Origin: an uncultured Ectothiorhodospiraceae bacterium
Lineage (GTDB): Bacteria; Pseudomonadota; Gammaproteobacteria; UBA9214
Length of the DNA stretch: 64,000 bases
Direction of reading: 5' to 3'
Assembly (NCBI GenBank): GCA_947258545.1
Contig: CAMYJI010000002.1
Coordinates: forward strand, 1 to 64,000
This document shows, in pieces, positions 19,267-27,700 of the stretch. The position numbers and the translations under genes were made by a program. A model generated the notes under the pieces. It ran no database searches. It saw only the letters and a program-made list of their open reading frames with translations, and had not been told where the DNA came from. Positions within the stretch are counted from its first letter, which is position 1. Each line of letters opens with the position of its first letter.

Positions 19267-20685
19267 ATGAGTACGCAACCCGCCGAGAACCTGAGCCCGG
19301 ACTATAAAATCGCCGACATCGGCCTGGCCGACTGGGGCCGCAAGGAAATCGCCATTGCCGAGACCGAGATGCCGGGCCTGATGGCGCTGCGCGACAAGCA
19401 CGGCAAGGACAAACCCCTCAAGGGTGCGCGCATTGCAGGCAGCCTGCACATGACCATCCAGACAGCGGTGCTCATCGAGACCCTGGTGGAGCTCGGCGCC
19501 GAGGTGCGCTGGGCCTCATGCAATATCTTTTCCACCCAGGACCATGCTGCTGCCGCCATTGCCGCGAGCGGCGTCCCGGTCTTTGCCTACAAGGGCGAGT
19601 CGCTGGACGAATACTGGCAGTACACTCACCGGATTATGGAGTGGCACGACGGCGGCACGCCCAACATGATCCTGGACGATGGCGGCGATGCCACCCTGCT
19701 GATCATACTGGGCACCCGGGCCGAACAGGACCCGACTCTGCTCGACAACCCGACCAGCGAGGAAGAAGTCGCGCTCTACAACAGCATCAGGACACGCCTG
19801 GCCGAGCAACCCGGTTGGTACTCGAACATCCTGAAGAACATTCGCGGCGTCACCGAGGAAACCACCACCGGCGTTCACCGTCTCTACCAGATGCAGGAAC
19901 GTGGCGAACTGCCCTTCCCAGCCATCAACGTCAATGACTCGGTCACCAAGAGCAAGTTCGACAATCTGTATGGCTGCCGCGAATCACTGGTCGACGGCAT
20001 TAAGCGGGCCACCGATGTGATGATCGCCGGCAAGATCGCGCTGGTCATCGGTTACGGGGACGTCGGCAAAGGATGCGCGCAGTCACTGCGCGGGCTCGGC
20101 TGCACCGTGTGGGTCAGTGAAATCGACCCGATTTGCGCCCTCCAGGCCGCCATGGAAGGCTATCGCGTGGTCACCGTGGAGGAGGCTGCCGACAAGGCCA
20201 ATATCTTCGTCACCGCGACCGGCAACTATCACGTCATCGACCACGACCACATGGTGAAGATGCCGGACCAGGCCATCGTCTGCAACATCGGTCATTTCGA
20301 CAACGAGATCAACGTCGCCAGCATCAAGGACTACCAGTGGGAGAACATCAAGCCTCAGGTCGACCACATCATATTCCCGGACGGCAATCGGATCATCCTG
20401 CTCGCCGAAGGCCGCCTGGTGAACCTCGGCTGCGCGACCGGGCACCCCAGCTTCGTCATGTCCAACAGCTTCACCAACCAGACCCTGGCACAAATGGAGC
20501 TGTGGAATAACGAGGCAGAGTACGAGAACCAGGTCTACACCCTGCCCAAGAAGCTGGACGAGGAAGTGGCCCGTCTGCACCTCGGGAAGATCGGCGTGCA
20601 CCTCACCCGCCTGACTCAGCATCAGGCCGATTACATCGGCGTGCCGGTAGAAGGGCCGTACAAACCGGAGCATTACCGGTACTGA
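19267..20685 (+). CDS. ahcY: Adenosylhomocysteinase
   Basis: This 472-aa NAD-dependent enzyme splits S-adenosylhomocysteine into adenosine and homocysteine, relieving inhibition of methyltransferases. It has [34 protein letters not shown] with the catalytic Lys/Asp region, and the NAD-binding [15 protein letters not shown]. The C-terminus ends KPEHYRY as usual. ATTACGAGGGATACC before the ATG gives a good ribosome site. The coding region ends 11 bp before a MITE-like repeat. No SAH-riboswitch consensus was seen upstream of it or of metK. Confidence 0.98.
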   Translation: MSTQPAENLSPDYKIADIGLADWGRKEIAIAETEMPGLMALRDKHGKDKPLKGARIAGSLHMTIQTAVLIETLVELGAEVRWASCNIFSTQDHAAAAIAASGVPVFAYKGESLDEYWQYTHRIMEWHDGGTPNMILDDGGDATLLIILGTRAEQDPTLLDNPTSEEEVALYNSIRTRLAEQPGWYSNILKNIRGVTEETTTGVHRLYQMQERGELPFPAINVNDSVTKSKFDNLYGCRESLVDGIKRATDVMIAGKIALVIGYGDVGKGCAQSLRGLGCTVWVSEIDPICALQAAMEGYRVVTVEEAADKANIFVTATGNYHVIDHDHMVKMPDQAIVCNIGHFDNEINVASIKDYQWENIKPQVDHIIFPDGNRIILLAEGRLVNLGCATGHPSFVMSNSFTNQTLAQMELWNNEAEYENQVYTLPKKLDEEVARLHLGKIGVHLTRLTQHQADYIGVPVEGPYKPEHYRY

Positions 20686-20696
20686 CCAATAATTTC

Positions 20697-20909
20697 ACCG
20701 CGGAGACGCGGAGGACGCAGAGAAAAAACAACCCCATGCAATTACTTGGGGTTTCTTTCTCGTACGTCAATAAAATTCTTGTAAATTCATGGATAATTTC
20801 AGGAGTGGCATTGGGCACAAATCCGGGATGCATATGTAAGCTAGCTGGTCCTTGAAGATATTATTCAACAACCCGTATTTATACTCTGCGTCCTCTGCGA
20901 CTCCGCGGT
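20697..20909. mobile_element. MITE-like element A between ahcY and metF
   Basis: A 213-bp non-coding, AT-richer segment bounded by 26-bp inverted ends at 20697-20722 and 20884-20909. The ends differ at two positions and follow the pattern ACCGCGGAG(A/T)CGC(G/A)GAGGACGCAGAG read in pieces. No target duplication is evident. The core (20723-20883) shows no coding character or terminator. Confidence 0.75.
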
Positions 20910-20934
20910 AGATTTTTAACAGGTCAAATCATCT

Positions 20935-21807
20935 ATGGAAGCATCCAGCCCGGTCTACAGCTTCGAGTTCTTCCCACCCAAGACCGCGGACGGCCTTGCC
21001 AAGCTGGAGCAGACCAGTCGGTTACTGGCCGGCCTGCAACCGCGCTTCTTCTCGGTGACCTTCGGCGCGGGCGGCTCAACGCGCGACCGGACCTACGAGG
21101 TCGTGGTCGATATCCAGGAGAAATCCGGCATCGAGGCCGCGCCGCACATTTCCTGCATCAGCTCGACACGGGAGAATATCCGCGAGATGTTGCAAACCTA
21201 CCAGCAGAAGGGTATCAACCACCTCGTGGCCCTGCGCGGCGACATGCCCTCGGGCATGGTTGAGGCCGGCGAATTCCGGCACGCCAATGAACTGGTCGCG
21301 TTCATTCGATCCGAGACCGGCGATCACTTTCACATCGAGGTGGCCGCCTATCCGGAATACCACCCTCAGGCGATCAGCCCCGACCGGGACCTGGCGAATT
21401 TCAAACGCAAGGTGGAGGCCGGCGCCAGCAGCGCGATCACCCAGTATTTTTACAATGCGGACGCTTATTTTCGCTTTGTCGAGCGCTGCGAGCAGGCTGG
21501 CATCGACCTGCCCATAGTGCCGGGCATCATGCCGATCACGAATTACCACCAGCTGGCGCGTTTCTCGGACGCTTGCGGCGCAGAGATCCCGCGCTGGATC
21601 CGCAAGCGCCTGGAAAGCTTTGGCGAGGACCTCGAAGCCATCCGCGGCTTCGGCGAAGACGTGGTGACTGCCATGTGCGCCCGGCTACTGGAGCACGGCG
21701 CCCCCGGCCTGCACTTCTACACCCTCAACCGCGCCGAGCCTTCAATCGCCATCTGGAAAAACCTTGGCCTCGAAAGCAGCCAGGCCATTCCAACCCGCAA
21801 GACATAA
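20935..21807 (+). CDS. metF: 5,10-Methylenetetrahydrofolate reductase
   Basis: This 290-aa FAD enzyme reduces methylene-THF to methyl-THF, the methyl donor for methionine synthesis. YSFEFFPPKTADGLAKL and FGAGGSTRDRTYEVV are typical, as are LRGDMP and VEAGASSAITQYFYNADAYFRF. The length matches bacterial MetF. Together with metK and ahcY it forms a methyl-cycle block. The stop codon TAA shares its last base with the left end of a MITE-like repeat, and another such repeat lies just upstream of the start, so the gene is bracketed by the family. Confidence 0.97.
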   Translation: MEASSPVYSFEFFPPKTADGLAKLEQTSRLLAGLQPRFFSVTFGAGGSTRDRTYEVVVDIQEKSGIEAAPHISCISSTRENIREMLQTYQQKGINHLVALRGDMPSGMVEAGEFRHANELVAFIRSETGDHFHIEVAAYPEYHPQAISPDRDLANFKRKVEAGASSAITQYFYNADAYFRFVERCEQAGIDLPIVPGIMPITNYHQLARFSDACGAEIPRWIRKRLESFGEDLEAIRGFGEDVVTAMCARLLEHGAPGLHFYTLNRAEPSIAIWKNLGLESSQAIPTRKT

Positions 21808-22047
21808 CCGCAAAGGCGCAAAGGACGCAAAGAAGGAAGAATCATCAATAACAAATAACAATTAATGCAAACAAACTTTCAAATATTTGCGTCGGATTAA
21901 GAATAATTCAGTTTGTCCTTTGCAATGCTCTTGATGGCGTTGCGCATACATCTGCAATTACACATTAACTTTATGCTTGTATTATTGTGTACTGAATAAT
22001 CTTATATTTATAGAGGTTTTACTCTGCGCCCTTTGCGCCTTTGCGGT
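21807..22047. mobile_element. MITE-like element B between metF and bioA
   Basis: A 241-bp segment bounded by 26-bp inverted ends at 21807-21832 and 22022-22047, same family as element A but with an A-rich version (CCGCAAAGGCGCAAAGGACG). The core is AT-rich and non-coding. It fills most of the 327-bp gap before bioA. Confidence 0.75.
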
Positions 22048-22061
22048 GAATATTTGTTTTT

Positions 22062-22087
22062 CTTAGCGTCCATTGCGCCATTGCGGT
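22062..22087. repeat. Extra right end of the MITE-like family
   Basis: A further 26-bp copy of the right end (TTAGCGTCCATTGCGCC then ATTGCGGT) follows element B after 14 bp. It looks like the remnant of a second insertion or a tandem end. Confidence 0.65.
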
Positions 22088-22134
22088 GAACTGGATTCCC
22101 TATACATCGAAAAACCGGTAGGTAAAATCAATCC

Positions 22135-23484
22135 ATGTCGAACGCCGATCTCGTCAAGCGCGACCTCTCGGTTCTGTGGCATCCGTGCACACAGATGAAA
22201 GACCACGAGTGGCTGCCCGTCATTCCCGTCCGCAGCGCCAGGGGTGTGTGGCTCGAGGACTTCGAAGGCAAGCGCTACCTCGATGCCATCAGCTCCTGGT
22301 GGGTCAACCTGTTCGGACATAGCAATCCGCGCATCAATGCGGCCCTGAGTGAACAGGCCGAAACCCTGGAACACGTACTGCTGGCCGGCTTTACCCACGA
22401 GACCGTCATCGAACTTTCCGAACGCCTGGTGGAAATAACGCCGCCGGGACTGGAACGCTGTTTCTACGCCGACAACGGTTCATCTGCCGTCGAGGTGGCG
22501 CTCAAGATGAGCTTTCATGCCTGGCTGAACCAGGGCAAACCGGGGAAGACCCGGTTCGTCACCCTGGAAAACAGCTATCACGGCGAGACCCTGGGCGCAC
22601 TGGCAGTTGGCAATGTGGAACTCTACAAACAGACCTACGGTCCGCTGCTAATGGAAACCATCAGCGTGCCCTCGCCCGACTGTTACCGGCGCGAACCCGG
22701 TGAGAGCTGGCACGACTACAGCGTACGCCGCTTCGAGGATATGGAGGCCACCCTGGCGCGGCACGCAGACGAGGTCTGCGCGGTGATTATTGAACCCCTG
22801 GTGCAGTGTGCCGGCAGCATGCGCATGTACGATCCTGTCTACCTCAAGCTGCTGCGCGAGGCCTGTGACCGCCACGGGGTGCACCTGATCGCTGACGAGA
22901 TCGCCGTCGGCTTCGGGCGCACCGGGACACTGTTTGCCTGCGAACAGGCCGGCATATCGCCGGACTTCATGTGCCTCTCGAAAGGATTGACCGGGGGCTA
23001 CCTGCCGCTCTCCGTGGTACTCACACGCAACAGCATCTATGACTGTTTCTATGACGATTACCGGAACCTGACCGCCTTCCTGCATTCCCACAGTTATACC
23101 GGCAATCCGCTGGGCTGCCGCGCGGCACTGGCGACACTGGACATCTTCAGGGACGACAACGTGATCGAGACAAACAAGCAGCTGGCCGCTGTCATGAGCG
23201 CTGCAGGCGAACGTTTCCGTGAGCACCCGCATGTGGGCGAGGTCCGCCAGACCGGGATGATACTGGCTATCGAAATGGTAAAGGACAGGGGCTCCCGGAA
23301 ACCCTATGCCTGGGAAGAGCGCCGTGGCCTCAAGGTCTACCGGCACGGACTCGAAAACGGCGTGCTGCTGCGCCCGCTGGGCAACGTGATCTACTTCATG
23401 CCGCCTTACGTCATCACGCCGGATGAAATCCACCTGCTCGCCGATGTCGCCTGGCAGGGCATCCAGGTGGCAACCGCCAACTGA
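22135..23484 (+). CDS. bioA: Adenosylmethionine-8-amino-7-oxononanoate aminotransferase
   Basis: This 449-aa PLP enzyme uses SAM as amino donor to make 7,8-diaminopelargonate in biotin synthesis. The N-terminal WHPCTQMKDHEWLPVIPV is specific to BioA rather than other class III transaminases. PLP-site features are LIADEIAVGFGRTGTLF and the lysine in MCLSKGLTGGYLPLS; SHSYTGNPLGCRAALA is also present. The other bio genes are not in the window. rsmE follows after 9 bp, as in Pseudomonas, so both are probably on one transcript. Confidence 0.96.
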   Translation: MSNADLVKRDLSVLWHPCTQMKDHEWLPVIPVRSARGVWLEDFEGKRYLDAISSWWVNLFGHSNPRINAALSEQAETLEHVLLAGFTHETVIELSERLVEITPPGLERCFYADNGSSAVEVALKMSFHAWLNQGKPGKTRFVTLENSYHGETLGALAVGNVELYKQTYGPLLMETISVPSPDCYRREPGESWHDYSVRRFEDMEATLARHADEVCAVIIEPLVQCAGSMRMYDPVYLKLLREACDRHGVHLIADEIAVGFGRTGTLFACEQAGISPDFMCLSKGLTGGYLPLSVVLTRNSIYDCFYDDYRNLTAFLHSHSYTGNPLGCRAALATLDIFRDDNVIETNKQLAAVMSAAGERFREHPHVGEVRQTGMILAIEMVKDRGSRKPYAWEERRGLKVYRHGLENGVLLRPLGNVIYFMPPYVITPDEIHLLADVAWQGIQVATAN

Positions 23485-23493
23485 CAGCAAGCG

Positions 23494-24237
23494 ATGCGTA
23501 TACCCAGAATTCTGCACCAGGATCAGCTCGTCACAGGTAAAACCCTGGTGCTCGACGAGCAGCCGGCCCACCATATCAGCCGCGTCCTGCGCCTGCGTCC
23601 TGGCGCCAGCCTGAGGGTGTTTGACGGTCAGGGGACTGAACACGAAGCCATCCTGCACGAGATCAACCGCACCCGGGTAACGATCGAGATCGGCAGCCAG
23701 GTCGCCTGTACCCCCGAGTCACCGCATGCGATCACCCTGGCACAGGGGATCCCGCGCGGTGACCGGATGGACTTTACCCTGCAGAAGGCCGTTGAACTGG
23801 GCATTTCTGCGATTCAACCGATGTGGATGCAGCGCAGTCGCAAGAAACTGGATGACACGCGCATGCAGAAACGCATGCAGCACTGGCAAGGGGTGCTGGT
23901 CAGCGCCTGCGAACAAAGCGGGCGAGGCACACTGCCGGAACTGCTGGCACCGTCCGATTACCGTAGCTGGCTGGGATCAGGCCAGACCGAAGGGCTGCAC
24001 ATCATGCTCCACCCGGACGGTGAATACACCCTGCCTGAGCTGGAACGGCCTCCAGGCAGGATAGTGCTCCTGGTTGGACCGGAAGGCGGGATCAGTAGCG
24101 AGGAAACGGCACTGGCAAGCCAAACCGGCTTCTTCAGCGTCAAGCTGGGGCCGCGCATCCTGCGGACCGAGACTGCCGCGATGGCTGCCCTGGCCGGCAT
24201 GCAGGCATTGTGGGGGGACTTCCGTAATAACGGCTGA
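23494..24237 (+). CDS. rsmE: 16S rRNA m3U1498 methyltransferase
   Basis: This 247-aa SPOUT-class enzyme methylates U1498 in 16S rRNA with SAM. An N-terminal PUA-like domain (to about residue 70) opens with MRIPRILHQDQL. The trefoil-knot SAM site shows LLVGPEGGISSEE and LGPRILRTETAAMAAL. The length is as expected. The start is 9 bp after bioA. The downstream gene, chpC, is convergent with an 10-bp gap. Confidence 0.96.
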   Translation: MRIPRILHQDQLVTGKTLVLDEQPAHHISRVLRLRPGASLRVFDGQGTEHEAILHEINRTRVTIEIGSQVACTPESPHAITLAQGIPRGDRMDFTLQKAVELGISAIQPMWMQRSRKKLDDTRMQKRMQHWQGVLVSACEQSGRGTLPELLAPSDYRSWLGSGQTEGLHIMLHPDGEYTLPELERPPGRIVLLVGPEGGISSEETALASQTGFFSVKLGPRILRTETAAMAALAGMQALWGDFRNNG

Positions 24238-24247
24238 ACAAACCGGA

Positions 24248-24712
24248 TCAGGACGCCCTATCCCAGTATTGTTCCACCAGTCCCTGGATGTAATCGAGAT
24301 CCGGGATCACCGCCTGCTCGCGCTCGATAAAGACCCGGCATTGCAGTGCCTGCAGGGCACACGCCTCGACATCATCGACCAGATCATTACTGAACAGGAC
24401 CGGGCGCGGTAACCCCGCTGTCACGACAGCATAGAACTGCATCGTGCTGTCCGGGCGGACTGAATTAATGATCATCAGGCGCGAGTAAACCAGGTTGGCC
24501 GGAACCGGGTAATCACACAACAATTCGATCGAGATCACCGGCAGGGTCTGGCCGCGCCAGCTGATACTGCCAAGCATCCACTCCGGCATATCCGATTGCT
24601 CGTCGGGCACCCGGTAGTAGCCAACCTCTGCGACCGCGGCATTCGGCAGCAGCATATTCGCATCCCTCAAGGGGACCCACAGACTACGCACTTGTTCCTC
24701 TGCGCCATTCAT
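24248..24712 (-). CDS. chpC: CheW-like adaptor of the Chp system (ChpC-like)
   Basis: This 154-aa protein has one CheW domain: SLWVPLRDANMLLPNAAVAEVGYY, WMLGSISWRGQTLPVISIELL and a C-terminal VIPDLDYIQGLVEQYW. It overlaps the chpA stop codon by 4 bp (ATGA), the place of chpC relative to chpA in Pseudomonas once chpB is left out. It probably links a second receptor input to ChpA. It lacks any other domain. The gene symbol follows position and domain, not direct proof. Confidence 0.8.
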   Translation of the reverse strand: MNGAEEQVRSLWVPLRDANMLLPNAAVAEVGYYRVPDEQSDMPEWMLGSISWRGQTLPVISIELLCDYPVPANLVYSRLMIINSVRPDSTMQFYAVVTAGLPRPVLFSNDLVDDVEACALQALQCRVFIEREQAVIPDLDYIQGLVEQYWDRAS

Positions 24713-27700
24713 CCGCTCAATGCCTCCCGAGTCGAACCCGGCATACCGATCAGCCGCTGGACCGTGTTCAACAGTTGATGTTCCTGGTAGGGCTTGCCCA
24801 GGTACTGATTGACACCGATCTGGGCAGCACGCTTGCGGTGTTTGTCGCCCGTCCGCGAAGTGACCATGGTGATCGGAATATGCCTGAAGCGGTCCTCGTT
24901 GCGCATGTGCGTCGCCAGTTCGAAACCGTCCATGCGCGGCATCTCGATATCAAGCAGCATCATGTCAGGGATGCATTCCTGCAACTGGCTGATGGCATCG
25001 AGTCCGTCCCGGGCCGTCACCACGCTGAAGCCATGTCGCTCCAGCAGCCGGGTCGTGACCTTGCGCACCGTGATCGAGTCATCGACCACCATCACCACCA
25101 GCTTGTCGCTGCCATCGTGCCGGGACTCCTGCAGGGCGACACGCGGCCTGCTGCCGGCACGCACCACCGCCGCCAGGTCCAGTATCAGAACAACCCGGCC
25201 GTCACCCAGTATCGTGGCTCCGGACACCCCGTTGACCGCGCTGAGCTGCTTACCCAGCGGCTTGACAACGATCTCACGGTTTCCGATCAGCGCCTCCACC
25301 TGCAGGGCAATCCGCTTGCCGCCGATGCGCGCCAGCAGCACCGGCACCCGTTCCTGCCGGGATGCCGGATCCATACTGCCCCGGTCGAGTAGCGTCGCGA
25401 GATGCTGCAGCTGGTAGCGGTTGCCGGCGTACTCGAAGGTTGCGCCAGGCGCCTCGTAACAGGCAGCGAGTTCCTCGGTGCTCGCCCGGGTCACACCCTC
25501 GATGCCGCTGAGCGGGATACAGTAGGTATCGTCACCTGCCTTGACCAGCAGTGCCTGATTGAGCGCCAGGGTATACGGCAAGCGCACGGTAAACACACTG
25601 CCGACGCCCGGGCTGGACTCGATCTGCAATGACCCACCGAGTTGCTTGACCTCGCTGTTGACGACATCCATGCCGACACCGCGCCCCGAGATCTGTGTCA
25701 CCTCGTTGGCAGTACTGAAACCCGTTTGCAGAATAAATTGCATGATCTCGCTGTCCGACAGGTCCGAGGCATCTGCAATCAGGCTCTGTTCGACTGCCCG
25801 GTCATGGATCGCATCGCGGTCGAGTCCCTTGCCATCGTCGGCAATGCGCAGCACGAGCTCCGGCCCATCCCTATTCAGGGCAATCTTGATGGTCCCCGTC
25901 TCGGACTTGCCTGCCTTTTTGCGATCCCCGGGGCTCTCGATGCCGTGGTCCACGGCGTTGCGCAGCATGTGCTCCAGCGGCGCGACGATCCTGTCCACCA
26001 GGGCACGATCCATCTCGCTTTCCGCACCTTCGAGCCCGAGTTCGACCCGCTTGTCCAGCTCCTGGGCAGACTGACGCACTACGCGGCGCAGGCGCGGTGC
26101 GAGACCGGCAAACGGTATCATGCGCGTCCGTAACAGGCCGTCCTGCAGGCTGGTGTTGACACGCGACTGCTGCAGTAACAGCGTTTCGGCCTCGCGCGTC
26201 GTGCCCGCCAGCAATTCCTGGATACTGTGTAAATCGCTGATACTCTCCAGCAGCGAGCGCGACAACTGCTGCAGATTTGAATATCGATCCATCTCCAAAG
26301 GGTCAAACTCCGAATTGCGGTCTTCGGACTCCTGTTCGAAGCGGGAAAGAATCTGGGTCTCTGTTTCGATCTCCAGCTGGCGCAGTTTATCGCGCAGGCG
26401 ATTAGTGGTCTGCTCAAGCTCCGCCAGGTTAAACCGGTACGCTCCGACCTGCTGTTCCAGCCTTGACCTGTAGATGCTCATTTCGCCGGCATTGTTGACC
26501 ATGTCATCGAGCAGGCTGGCCTGAACGCGCACCTGCTCACCACGGACACGCGAGGACTTGCGCCGCTCCACGCGCCGCGGCATGATTTCGCCCTCCATCA
26601 CGATATTGCCCTGCAAGGCCTGTATCACTGCCTGCTCAGCGGCCTCTGCATCGCTTACTGTAACCGCTTCCGGCTCCGCAGCAGGCTCACGGTCGACATT
26701 CGTTTCCGGGCTTGCCTCCCGGACCACGTCCTGAACCTCTACTTCCTCATCTTCGATTTCGAAGTTGTCCAGGGTGGTCTGCAGGTCTGCGTCGTCATCA
26801 GGCAGCTTGTGTGCCTTGACCTGCTCAAGCATGTTGGCCAGCCGGTCATGCGCCTCCTGCAGGTGCGCAAACAGCTGATGTGACGCGCCGACATGACCGT
26901 CAACGACCCGGATCACCAGCGACTCGAGACTGTGACTCAAATTGCCGATGGCGTGAATGTCCATCATGCGGGCCCCGCCCTTGAGTGTGTGCAGCTGGCG
27001 CTGAAGTTCATCGATCAACCGGGTATTGCCGGGCTCATTTGACCAGGCGCGCAGCGTCGTTTCGCTGTTGTCGATAATTTCACCGGCCTCTTCCAGAAAT
27101 ACCTCCAGGAGCTCCGGATCCAGATCCGCAAAGGGTTCGGCCGCCTGTGCCGCAGCATCGGCGTCTGCTGCCGCCTGTTCCCCGGGCCGTGTCTGCCCGT
27201 CCTGCTGCTCACCCTGATGCAGACCGGTGATGCGCGTTCGCAACGATTGCAGCGCGCCGGCATCAAACGACCTGTCCGGCAGTCTCCCGACAAGTTCGGA
27301 CAAGGCGACGGTGCATGCCTGCAGGACCTCAAGGGCTGTGTCGCTGACCGGCTGTTGTACCTCGCGCAGCCCGTCGAAATAGACATAAAGATCACCGGCC
27401 AGGTCACGGATGGATTCCACCGCTGCTGAATCAGCGATACCGGACAGGGTATGCAGGGCGCGGTACAGGGTTTCCGATACCATGCAGGGCTCATGCGCCT
27501 GTTCGCGGGCATCCATGAATTCACTGATTGCTGCGAGGTGTTCACGACACTCGCGCATAAAGATATCGATTAATTCCGCATCCGCTTCCTGCTCATCCTC
27601 AACCGGCGCATTCACCTCGCGACTGTATTCATCATCATCAGCGGTGCTGGCAACAACATCCGTTTCTGCATGCACAGTGCCCGCATCAACAGGCACCTGG

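Noticed and set aside
20723-20883. A coding or regulatory role for the core of element A.
   Set aside because: Frames are short with no ribosome site; the inverted ends explain the segment better.
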